Positions 24,560 to 34,521 of a DNA stretch of 36,666 nucleotides are shown one piece after another. Numbering within the stretch: the first letter of the stretch is position 1; every line of letters starts with the position of its first letter. The notes beneath the pieces are model-generated. The model had not been told where the DNA came from and ran no database searches. It saw only the letters and a list, made by a program, of their open reading frames with translations. The translations under genes and the position numbers were made by a program. The stretch is from CAZAAW01 sp964483325 (GTDB lineage: Bacteria; Pseudomonadota; Alphaproteobacteria; Rhizobiales; Kaistiaceae): the NCBI GenBank assembly GCA_964483325.1, contig CAZAAW010000025.1:1-36666 (forward strand), given 5' to 3'.

Positions 24560-24648
24560 GGTGGGCATGCGCCGTCAGGCGCTTGCCCACGCGGCCGGCC
24601 GCAGCAGGAAAGGACCGCGTGGGCAAAGCTTCGCCTTGCCCACCCTAC
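24556..24648. repeat. Palindromic A element, copy 1
   Basis: About 93 bp bounded by GTAGGGTGGGCA and its complement. It forms two hairpins in a row: GTGGGCATGCGCC pairs with GGCGCTTGCCCAC, and GTGGGCAAAGC pairs with GCCTTGCCCAC. It is nearly identical in both arms to the inverted copy at 24967-25058, while the linker between the two hairpins differs. It resembles the REP/BIME-type intergenic repeats of Hyphomicrobiales. Confidence 0.85.
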
Positions 24649-24694
24649 CTACGGACAGGCACCGAAATGCTCGTCCCGTTCCGGCCCCGCCCAG

Positions 24695-24733
24695 CTTCAA
24701 TGAGGCCTAAGCGCATCTGCCTCGGATATGCGG
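24695..24733 (-). CRISPR. Orphan CRISPR-repeat-like sequence
   Basis: The plus strand reads CTTCAATGAGGCC at 24695-24707, identical to 13 nt of the edge CRISPR repeat. AAGC then matches after one change. TCGGATA and CGG also match, with a 2-nt insertion. In total about 27 of 37-39 positions agree. The middle differs, so the original hairpin is lost, though GAGGC and GCCTC can still pair. No second repeat lies within spacer distance on either side and no cas gene is near. It could be an array relic, an off-target insertion product or a small guide-like RNA. Confidence 0.55.
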
Positions 24734-24760
24734 AGCACAATAGCTACCATAGGGGAGTTC

Positions 24761-24822
24761 GCGCCCATCCCTCACCGGAACGGGGAGGGTGGCCCCGGCG
24801 AAGCCGGGGTCGGGTGGGGAGC
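24761..24822. repeat. Palindromic B element, copy 1
   Basis: About 62 bp: a conserved segment (CCCATCCCTCACCGGAACGG then GGAGGGTGG), a central stem CCCCGGC-GAA-GCCGGGG, and CGGGTGGGGA. The ends are shared with the inverted copy at 24890-24953 and the partial copy at 36566-36607. The central stem differs between copies yet still pairs. Confidence 0.8.
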
Positions 24823-24889
24823 GCCGGTAGAGAATGGAGCGTCGCGGGTCAGGCGAGGGCATCGCCGGCGGTGCGAACAGCCCAGCGTG

Positions 24890-24953
24890 GGTCCCCACCC
24901 GTCACGCGCCTTCGGCGCGCGCCACCCTCCCCGTTCCGGTGAGGGATGGGCGC
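24890..24953. repeat. Palindromic B element, copy 2 (inverted)
   Basis: The reverse-complement partner of 24761-24822. The flanks match almost base for base, but the central stem is CGCGCC-TTC-GGCGCG, a different yet self-complementary sequence. About 67 bp separate the two copies. Confidence 0.8.
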
Positions 24954-24966
24954 CCTATCCGGCTCC

Positions 24967-25058
24967 GTAGGGTGGGCAAGGCGAAGCTTTGCCCACGCGG
25001 TCCTGTCGCAATCGTCCGACAGCGTGGGCAAGCGCCTGGTGGCGCATGCCCACCCTAC
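24967..25058. repeat. Palindromic A element, copy 2 (inverted)
   Basis: A 92-bp reverse-complement partner of 24556-24648. It encloses the B pair, so the order is A, orphan repeat, B, B inverted, A inverted. No gene lies in the 24560-25122 gap: the open frames there read through the palindromes and have no ribosome-binding sites. Confidence 0.85.
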
Positions 25059-25071
25059 GGCGCTCCTAAAC

Positions 25072-25100
25072 AAAAACCCCGGCGTTTCCGCCGGGATTTT
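25072..25100 (-). terminator. Rho-independent terminator of livJ
   Basis: On the minus strand a perfect 7-bp stem (CCCGGCG with CGCCGGG) around a GAAA loop is followed by G and five T. It lies 23 nt after the livJ stop. Confidence 0.85.
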
Positions 25101-25122
25101 CGCATCCGTAGGGCTGTGGCGA

Positions 25123-26235
<1,113 letters not shown>

Positions 26236-26268
26236 ACGCACCTTCTCCATCGTCTGTGATCGACTTCG

Positions 26269-26289
26269 TCCGGCACGAGGCAGGCCGGA
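26269..26289 (-). promoter_or_regulatory. Hairpin in the livJ leader
   Basis: TCCGGC (26269-26274) pairs with GCCGGA (26284-26289) across a 9-nt loop, 34 nt before the livJ ATG. No T-run follows, so it is more likely an mRNA-stability or processing element than a terminator. It could account for higher livJ levels than the upstream genes. Confidence 0.35.
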
Positions 26290-26349
26290 TGAGCCCCGGG
26301 CAAAAGCGCCGCGATTACTTTCATTTATGACATGATTTCGCCACGAAGA

Positions 26350-26711
26350 CTATGCCTCGGGGCCTGGCTCATGCACCGCGACAGGGCGCCAGGCAAACGG
26401 CCCGCGGCGGCGGTAGAGCCAGTGATACTGGGTGACCATCTGGCGGACGCGCGTCAGCCGGTAGCCTATGAGGGCGATGACGAGGAGGACCGCGAGGTCG
26501 ACCAGGAAATAATGGAAGGAAAGCAGCGTGCCGCCGAAGAGGGCGTAGTGCAGGAAGCGGATGGCCGCCGCCAGCAGCACCATATAGAAGACCGCCTGCC
26601 GCATCGGCTGCCAGCGCCGCGCTACGGCGCGGCCGGTGACGAAGGCGGCGGTGCCGCCGAGGACGACGGTGAGGAAGAGGAAGGGCCAGGGCGAATATTC
26701 CCACAGGAACA

Positions 26712-26712
<1 letters not shown>
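26350..26712 (-). CDS. DUF6867 family membrane protein in the liv operon
   Basis: A 120-residue inner-membrane protein with three predicted membrane segments (about residues 8-28, 39-60 and 65-86), followed by a conserved basic and aromatic tail (TQYHWLYRRRGPFAW). The function is unknown. It starts at 26712, overlapping the livF stop by one base (TGATG), so it is translated with the transporter. Homologues occur in the same place in liv operons of Hyphomicrobiales, which suggests an accessory role in uptake; that is inference. A longer open frame runs back through livF but has no proper start. Confidence 0.88.
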
Positions 26713-27430
<718 letters not shown>

Positions 27431-27434
<4 letters not shown>

Positions 27435-28411
27435 GTCTTGACCCCCTCGACGATCGCTTCCGCCTCGGCCTCGTCGTCGACGCCGAGATAGGCGGCGATG
27501 ACGGCGGGATCGTTGCGCACCGCCTCGGCCGGTCCGTCGGAGATCTTCTCACCGTAGTCGAGCACCACGACGTGGTCGGAAATCTCCATGACGACGCTCA
27601 TGTCGTGCTCGATGAGCAGCAGCGACGTCTCCTGCTCGTCGCGGATGAACAGCAGCAGCTCGTTGAGCTCGTTCGATTCGCGCGGGTTGAGGCCGGCCGC
27701 CGGCTCGTCGAGGCAGAGGAGAAGCGGGTCGGCGCACATGGCGCGGGCGATCTCCAGGCGCCGCTGCGCGCCATAGGGCAGGTCCTGCGCCGCATCGTTG
27801 GCGCGGCCGGTGAGGCCGATGCGGTCGAGCCAGAAGCGCGCCCGCTCGATGGCGGCGCGCTCGGCGGCGCGGTAGCCGCCGAACAGCAGCCGCCGGTGCG
27901 GCCAGTCATAGCTCTCCCGACCATGGGCGACGGCGGTGTGGATGCGCGGCAGGCCGAGGCCGAAAACGGCAAGCCCGGTGAGGCCGGAGGCGGTCATCAG
28001 GGCATTGTGCTGGGCGACCATCAGGTTCTCCAGCACGGTCATGCCGCCGAACAGGCGGATGTTCTGGAAGGTGCGGGCGACGCGCGCCCGGCGGGCGATC
28101 TCGAAATCCGCCATCCGCTCCAGGAGGTAGACCGTGTGGTCGGCGGAGCGCGGCCGCGAGCTGGCGGTGACGGCATCGATGCCGCCGCGCGTCCTGGCGT
28201 CCTGCAGCATGGCGATCCGCCCCTGCGTCGGCTTGTAGAAGCCGGTGATGCAGTTGAAGACGGTCGTCTTGCCGGCGCCGTTCGGGCCGATGACGGCGGT
28301 GATGTCGCCGCGGCCGACCGCGAAGCTGAGATCGTTGACGGCGACGAGGCCGCCGAACCGCATGGTCAGGTGGTCGACGATAAGGATCGGGTCGTCGACC
28401 CAGCGGCTCAT
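27431..28411 (-). CDS. livG: Branched-chain amino acid ABC transporter ATP-binding protein LivG
   Basis: The second ATPase of the transporter. At 326 residues it is longer than the usual 255-290 because of an insert at about residues 70-105 between Walker A (GPNGAGKTTVF) and the Q-loop region (ARTFQNIRLF), and a C-terminal acidic tail. The signature is DLPYGAQRRLEIARAM and Walker B is LLCLDEPAAGLNP. NPRE and IEHDMSVVM identify LivG. It overlaps livM by four bases. Confidence 0.95.
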
Positions 28412-30048
28412 GCGCGGCCCCCGGCGACGGCGAGCGGCGCCCCGGGCGGGGCCGCCAGCCGGACGGTCGGCCGGCGCGTCGAGATCAGCCCGCGCGGCCG
28501 CCAGATCATGATCAGCACCATCGCCATGCCGACGATGAGCATGCGGTATTGCTCCAGCTCGCGCAGCTCGAACACGGTGTTGAGGAAGATCACCGCGATG
28601 ACGATGCCGAGCTGGCTGCCCAGCCCGCCGAGCACCACCGCCGCCAGGATGACGAAGGACTCCATCGCCGTGAAGGATTCGGGCGAGATGAAGCCCTGGC
28701 GGGTGGCGAAGAACGAGCCGGCGAGGCCGGCGAAGAAGGCGCCGATGGTGAAGGCGGTGAGCTTGGTGTTGGTGGTGTTGATGCCGAGCGAGCGGCAGGC
28801 GATCTCGTCCTCGCGCAGCGCTTCCCAGGCGCGGCCGAGCGGCAGGCGGCGCAGCCGCGACGTCACGAAGCTGGTGATCACGGCGAGGATCAGGATGATG
28901 TAGTAGAGGAAGATGATGCGCTGCAGCGAGCTGAAGGGCAGGCCGAAGGTCGCGGCAAAGCCGCCTTCGCCGCGCTCGAAGGGGATGCCGAACAGCGTCG
29001 GTCGCGGCACGTTGTTGATGCCGTTGGGGCCGCCGGTGAAATCCGTCCAGTTGATCAGGATGACGCGGATGATCTCGCCGAAGGCGAGCGTCACGATGGC
29101 GAGATAATCGCCGCGCAGGCGCAGTACCGGAAAGCCGAGGATGAAGCCCCAGCAGGCGGCGAGAAGGCCCGCCAGCGGCAGGCAGATCCAGAAGCTCAGG
29201 TCGAAATAATGCGACAGGAGCGCGAAGGAATAGGCGCCGACGGCGTAGAAGGCGACATAGCCGAGATCGAGCATGCCGGCGTAGCCGACGACGATGTTGA
29301 GGCCCCAGCCCAGCATTACGTAGGTGAGGATGACGATCGCCTGGTCGAGCACGTAGCGGGCCGGGAAGCCGGCCGGCATCAGCAGCACGATGACCGGTAG
29401 CAGCAGCGCCAGCAGGATGGCGATGCCGCCGATGAGGCGTGCCAGCGGGAGATTGGGGATCAGCGCGACGGTCGCCTTGTGCAGCAGGGCGCCGGCGACG
29501 ATGGCGACGAGGCCGCCGGCGATGAGCCGCACCGAGCCGGGCGCCAGATAGGCGAAGAGCGTGCCGAGCCAGGCCGGGCCGTCGCTGCCGAAGCGGGCGA
29601 CGAGGTCGGGGATGATCTGGCGGTCGCCCCAGCTGACGCCATTGGCGACCAGCGACGCCACCAGCACCACCGCCGGAATGGCGGTGAAGGACAGGATGAC
29701 GGTCCAGTCGCGCCGGGTCAGCGGCTCGGTCGAGCCGAGCTTGGCGAAGGAGCGGGTGACCGGATTGATCGCCTGCCAGACGAAGACGTTGAGCAGCAGC
29801 CGGCCGGCGAAGACCACCGCGACGATGATCGCCACCGGGATCCAGTTCTGCGTCAGCGACAGGCCGCCGACGGCGGTTTCGGTGCGCAGGCCGATGATCG
29901 GCCCGGCCAGGGCGAAGGCGATGAACGCTGCCACCACCGCGTCGATGATCAGGCTGGAGAAGCTCTTGCGGTTGCCCGGCCGGCGCGGCGCCGGCGGCGC
30001 CTCCGGAGGCGGGGCGGCGCCCTCCGCTGCAGCCTCGGCTACGGTCAT
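28408..30048 (-). CDS. livM: Branched-chain amino acid ABC transporter permease LivM
   Basis: A permease subunit of the inner membrane. At 546 residues it is longer than the usual 320-430: an N-terminal half (about residues 1-215) with several extra membrane segments and a Pro/Ala-rich start precedes the standard LivM core (from about YVMLGWGLNIVVGYAGMLDLGYVAFYAVGAY). The core includes the EAA-like cytosolic loop GRAWEALREDEIACRSLGIN for contact with the ATPases. The start lies two nt after the livH stop. Confidence 0.94.
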   Translation of the reverse strand: MTVAEAAAEGAAPPPEAPPAPRRPGNRKSFSSLIIDAVVAAFIAFALAGPIIGLRTETAVGGLSLTQNWIPVAIIVAVVFAGRLLLNVFVWQAINPVTRSFAKLGSTEPLTRRDWTVILSFTAIPAVVLVASLVANGVSWGDRQIIPDLVARFGSDGPAWLGTLFAYLAPGSVRLIAGGLVAIVAGALLHKATVALIPNLPLARLIGGIAILLALLLPVIVLLMPAGFPARYVLDQAIVILTYVMLGWGLNIVVGYAGMLDLGYVAFYAVGAYSFALLSHYFDLSFWICLPLAGLLAACWGFILGFPVLRLRGDYLAIVTLAFGEIIRVILINWTDFTGGPNGINNVPRPTLFGIPFERGEGGFAATFGLPFSSLQRIIFLYYIILILAVITSFVTSRLRRLPLGRAWEALREDEIACRSLGINTTNTKLTAFTIGAFFAGLAGSFFATRQGFISPESFTAMESFVILAAVVLGGLGSQLGIVIAVIFLNTVFELRELEQYRMLIVGMAMVLIMIWRPRGLISTRRPTVRLAAPPGAPLAVAGGRA

Positions 30049-30050
30049 GC

Positions 30051-30980
<930 letters not shown>

Positions 30981-31090
30981 GCGCCGGCGATGACCGTGCA
31001 GGTATCCACGCTGCCCCTCGCAGCGCTAACTCAGACCCCGAATACCATTCATGGCGTAGCTACGGCCGCAACGCAACGGGGCGCGTGGCT

Positions 31091-31130
31091 ATCATATCGC
31101 CATTGTTGATGATTTCAGCAGCTCTGCTGA
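31091..31130 (-). promoter_or_regulatory. Candidate liv operon promoter and palindrome
   Basis: On the minus strand CTGAAA (31118-31113) and TATGAT (31096-31091) lie 16 bp apart, about 110 nt before livH. The -35 box is part of a palindrome, TCAGCA-GCTC-TGCTGA (31115-31130). The same hairpin lies just after the upstream gene's stop, but it has no T-run and so is a poor terminator. Confidence 0.4.
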
Positions 31131-31136
31131 TGAATG

Positions 31137-31970
31137 CTACCGCTCCTGGCCGTCTAGGGCGCGCCGGAGGCTAAGGAGGTCGCGCCAGGCGAGCCGCTTC
31201 TGCAGCGGCTGCCGCAGCAGATAGGCCGGATGCAGCATGGCCATGGCGCGGATCCGCCGCTCGCCGGTGTCGTGGTCGCGCCACTTGCCGCGCATGCGCA
31301 GGATGCCTTCGCCGGTGGCGAACAGCTCCTTGGCCGCCGCATTGCCGAGGCAGATCAGGAACTCCGGGTTGGCGAGCTGGACCTGGCGCTCCAGGAAGGG
31401 GCGGCAGGCGGCTGTTTCCTGTGGCGTCGGCGTGCGGTTTCCTGGCGGCCGCCACGGCACGACATTGGCGATATAGACGCTGTCGCGGCTGAGGCCGATC
31501 GCCGCCAGCATGCGGTCGAGCAGCTGGCCCGAGCGGCCGACGAAGGGCAGGCCCTGGAGGTCTTCCTCGCGGCCGGGCGCCTCGCCGACGAACATCACCC
31601 GGCTGCCGGGCGTGCCGTCGGCGAAGACGAGATTGGTGGCGGTGGTGCGCAGGGCACAGCCCTCGAAGCGGGCGAGGGCATCGCGCAACTCGTCCAGCGT
31701 CCTCGCCTGGGCGGCGACGAGGCGTGCCGCCCGCTCGGTCTCGTCGGGCGTCGCCGGCGCCGGGCCGGCGGCAGGCGCGGCAGGGGTGACCGCCGGTTCG
31801 GCCTGGGCGACCGGTTCGGCCGGTGGCGGCACGGCAGGGCGGCGCTCGGCGCGCGGTGCGAAGCGGTCCACCGGGACATCGCTGACGGCGATATCGACGC
31901 CGGCCGCGACATACCAGTCGAGCAGCGCCGCCAGTTCCTGCCGCGACAGCGACGTTGCGTCGATGCTCAC
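31137..31970 (-). CDS. Uracil-DNA glycosylase, family 4-like
   Basis: Removes uracil from DNA in base-excision repair. In the 277-residue protein an Ala/Pro-rich linker (about residues 45-90) separates a short N-terminal part from the catalytic domain. Motif A is GEAPGREEDLQGLPFVG, followed by NVVPWRPPGNRTPTPQE, and motif B is MLHPAYLLR. Family 4 enzymes hold a 4Fe-4S cluster with four Cys beginning with CxxC. Here that first pair is reduced to a single Cys (FEGCALRTTATN), leaving three candidates, so the cluster is uncertain. The start is a GTG at 31970 with no clear ribosome-binding site. Confidence 0.88.
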   Translation of the reverse strand: MSIDATSLSRQELAALLDWYVAAGVDIAVSDVPVDRFAPRAERRPAVPPPAEPVAQAEPAVTPAAPAAGPAPATPDETERAARLVAAQARTLDELRDALARFEGCALRTTATNLVFADGTPGSRVMFVGEAPGREEDLQGLPFVGRSGQLLDRMLAAIGLSRDSVYIANVVPWRPPGNRTPTPQETAACRPFLERQVQLANPEFLICLGNAAAKELFATGEGILRMRGKWRDHDTGERRIRAMAMLHPAYLLRQPLQKRLAWRDLLSLRRALDGQER

Positions 31971-32072
31971 GATGGCTTGACCATGGTTGCGCGCCGTTCT
32001 CCGGCATGCAGGGTTGAACGAATTGCGTCTGGACCGAGTTTAGTCAGCGCCGAGGCCATGGGAGCAGAAAAG

Positions 32073-33407
32073 ATGCGCAAGGGTATGATGATGGCGGTGG
32101 TTGCAGGAATGGCGGGACTGGGAGCTGCAGCCGCGCAGGCCCAGCAGCCGGGCGAGCCCCTGATGGGGGCGGACGCCTATGGCGACTATACCAAAGACCG
32201 GCCGGGACAGGTGCGCCTCATCAACAAGGAGGACCTGCTGGCACCCTACATGACGAGCTCGGAGAGCAACGGCCCCGCCACCGTGGCGCGGCCGGAGGGG
32301 GCGATGCCGCAGGTTCCGGAAGGCTTCACCGCTACGCTCCTCGCCGACGGCCTGGAGACGCCGCGCGTCCTGCGCACGGCGCCCAATGGCGACATCTTCC
32401 TGGCCGAGAGCGGCGCCGACCAGGTGCGCGTCCTGCGCCTCGGCGCCGACGGAACGCTTGCCGCCAACGAGGTCTATGCCACCGGCCTCAGCCAGGCCTA
32501 TGGCATCGCCTTCTATCCGCCCGATAAGCCCGAATTCGTCTATGTCGGGGCGGCCGACAGGGTGGTGCGCTTTGCCTATCAGGAGGGCGACCTCAAGGCC
32601 TCGGGCGAACCGGAAGTCGTGATTCCCGAGCTGCCGACCGGCGGCCACTGGACGCGCGACATCGGTTTCTCGCCCGACGGCAGCCGCCTTTATGTGGCGG
32701 TCGGCTCGGCGTCCAACGTCGCGGAGGCGATGGAGCCGCTGCCGGCGGACCAGATCGCCGCCGTCGAGGCCGAGAAGGGGCTCGGCGCGCTGTGGGAAAC
32801 GGAGGAGAACCGCGCCGCGGTGTGGGTCGCCGATCCGGACGGCAAGAACATGCGCCTCTTCGCGACCGGCATTCGCAACTGCGCCGGTCTCGGCGTCCAG
32901 CCGGAGAACGGCGCCGTCTGGTGCGCCACCAACGAGCGCGACGGGCTCGGCGACAACCTGCCGCCCGACTATGTCACGACGGTCCAGGAGGGCGGCTTCT
33001 ACGGCTGGCCCTGGTACTATATCGGCAACAACCAGGACCCGCGGCACAAGGATGCCCGCCTCGACCTCGCCGACAAGGTGACGGTCCCGGATGTCCTCAT
33101 CCAGCCGCATTCGGCGCCGCTCGGCGTCGCCTTCTACAGCGGCTCGATGTTCCCGGCGGAGTACCAGGGCAGCGCCTTCGTCACGCTGCACGGCTCGTGG
33201 AATCGCGGCTCGCGCACCGGCTACAAGGTGGTGCGCCTGCCGATGCAGGACGGCAAGCCGAACGGCGCCTACATCGATTTCATGACCGGCTTCGTCAATG
33301 ACGACAAGTCGGTGTGGGGACGACCGGTCGGCGTCACCATGGCGCAGGACGGCTCTCTGCTGGTCAGCGAGGACGGCAACGGCACCATCTGGCGCATCGC
33401 CCACTGA
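32073..33407 (+). CDS. Exported PQQ-type sugar (L-sorbosone-like) dehydrogenase
   Basis: A 444-residue periplasmic protein of the glucose/sorbosone dehydrogenase beta-propeller family, which oxidises aldoses with PQQ. A signal peptide (MRKGMMMAVVAGMAGLGAAAAQA, then QQ) leads into the propeller. Blade motifs include TPRVLRTAPNGDIFLAESGADQVRV, HWTRDIGFSPDGSRLYVAVGSASN, ATGIRNCAGLG, GGFYGWPWYYIG and FVTLHGSWNRG. The ATG at 32073 has GGGAG 8 nt upstream; the ATG at 32058 is less likely. No pqq synthesis gene is in the window. The substrate cannot be told from sequence. Confidence 0.9.
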   Translation: MRKGMMMAVVAGMAGLGAAAAQAQQPGEPLMGADAYGDYTKDRPGQVRLINKEDLLAPYMTSSESNGPATVARPEGAMPQVPEGFTATLLADGLETPRVLRTAPNGDIFLAESGADQVRVLRLGADGTLAANEVYATGLSQAYGIAFYPPDKPEFVYVGAADRVVRFAYQEGDLKASGEPEVVIPELPTGGHWTRDIGFSPDGSRLYVAVGSASNVAEAMEPLPADQIAAVEAEKGLGALWETEENRAAVWVADPDGKNMRLFATGIRNCAGLGVQPENGAVWCATNERDGLGDNLPPDYVTTVQEGGFYGWPWYYIGNNQDPRHKDARLDLADKVTVPDVLIQPHSAPLGVAFYSGSMFPAEYQGSAFVTLHGSWNRGSRTGYKVVRLPMQDGKPNGAYIDFMTGFVNDDKSVWGRPVGVTMAQDGSLLVSEDGNGTIWRIAH

Positions 33408-33478
33408 TCGCAGCGCTTGCGCCGGCGCCCGCAAAGCGGGAGTCTCTTCCTGACACAATGGGTGCAGGAGGGACTCCC

Positions 33479-33808
33479 GTGACGCAGGCTGTGCAGGATG
33501 GGGACGTGCTGGCCATTGCCGAGGCCTGGCGCGATGCCGGTCGCGAGATCGCGCTGGCGACGGTGGTCGAGACCTGGGGCTCGGCGCCGCGCCCGGTCGG
33601 CAGCCACCTGGTGGTCGATGCCGAGGGCAATTTCGAGGGGTCGGTGTCCGGCGGCTGCGTCGAGGGCGCCGTGGTGACGGAAGCGCTCGACGTCATCGCC
33701 GCCGGCAAGCCGCGGCTGCTGGAATTCGGCGTTGCGGACGATACCGCCTGGCGGGTCGGCCTGAGCTGCGGCGGCCGCATCAAGGTCTATGTCGAGCGGG
33801 TCTCCTGA
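33479..33808 (+). CDS. XdhC family protein, N-terminal (XdhC_CoxI) domain only
   Basis: A 109-residue protein equal to the N-terminal XdhC_CoxI domain (ATVVETWGSAPRPVGSHLVV, then SVSGGCVEGAVV with the conserved Cys; a second Cys in GLSCGGRIKVYV). XdhC proteins bind molybdenum cofactor and help its sulfuration and insertion into xanthine dehydrogenase or CO dehydrogenase-type enzymes. The Rossmann half is encoded by the next gene, 5 nt away. The GTG at 33479 follows GGAGGG at 6 nt. Confidence 0.92.
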   Translation: MTQAVQDGDVLAIAEAWRDAGREIALATVVETWGSAPRPVGSHLVVDAEGNFEGSVSGGCVEGAVVTEALDVIAAGKPRLLEFGVADDTAWRVGLSCGGRIKVYVERVS

Positions 33809-33813
33809 ACGAA

Positions 33814-34521
33814 ATGGACCGTGACGTTCTCCGCCGCCTGAACGCCGCCCGCGCGGCGCGGCAGGCGGCCATCGTGGTGACCGACCTTGCCAGCGGCGCC
33901 GGCAGGCTGGTGCTGGAGGCGGAGAGCGCCGCCGACCCGCTGGCGGCGCCACTCGGCGAAGGCTTCCGCACCGGTGTCTCGCGGCTCGTGGAAGGCGCCG
34001 GCGGCCCGGTCTTCCTCACCGTCAGCGTGCCGCCGCCGCGCCTCGTCGTCATCGGCGCGGTGCACATAAGTCAGGCGCTGGCGCCGATGGCGCGGGTCGC
34101 CGGGCTGGACATGAGCGTGATCGATCCGCGCACCGCCTTCGCGACGCCGGAGCGCTTTCCCGACGTGCCGCTCTACGCCGAATGGCCGGACGAAGCCCTG
34201 CCGCGGCTCGGGCTCGATGCCTATACCGGGCTCGCCGTCCTCACCCATGATCCGAAGATCGACGATCCGGCGCTGGAGGCGGCGCTGGCCGCCGGCTGCT
34301 TCTATGTCGGCGCCCTCGGCAGCCGCAAGACGCATGCCTCGCGGCTCGAGCGCCTGCGCCAGCGCGGCATTGCGGCTTCGGCGCTGGAGCGCATCCATGC
34401 GCCGATCGGCCTTGCCATCGGGGCGCAGTCGCCGGCGGAGATCGCCGTCGCCATCCTCGGCGAGGTCATCGCCGCGCTGCGCAGTCGCGGCAAGGACGAC
34501 CTCAGGGCGACGGCGGCATGA
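33814..34521 (+). CDS. XdhC family protein, C-terminal Rossmann domain
   Basis: A 235-residue partner to the previous gene. The first 70 residues are poorly conserved. The XdhC Rossmann domain follows (PRLVVIGAVHISQALAPMARVAGLDMSVIDPR, then LTHDPKIDDPAL, YVGALGSRKTH, and HAPIGLAIGAQSPAEIAVAILGEVI). The usual GxGxxG loop reads GAVHIS here. Together the two genes make a whole XdhC in two pieces. The stop overlaps the next start by four bases. Confidence 0.92.
   Translation: MDRDVLRRLNAARAARQAAIVVTDLASGAGRLVLEAESAADPLAAPLGEGFRTGVSRLVEGAGGPVFLTVSVPPPRLVVIGAVHISQALAPMARVAGLDMSVIDPRTAFATPERFPDVPLYAEWPDEALPRLGLDAYTGLAVLTHDPKIDDPALEAALAAGCFYVGALGSRKTHASRLERLRQRGIAASALERIHAPIGLAIGAQSPAEIAVAILGEVIAALRSRGKDDLRATAA

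Noticed and set aside
24728..24942. Open frames within the palindromic repeat cluster
   Set aside because: They read through repeat elements in several frames, have no ribosome-binding sites, and change frame between element copies.
32495..32510. A 16-nt exact match between the mini-array spacer (reverse complement) and the sorbosone-type dehydrogenase gene
   Set aside because: Both encode AYGIA in the same G+C-rich codons, the match covers the middle of the spacer and not its seed, and flanking bases differ on both sides. Chance plus codon bias explains it better than self-targeting.
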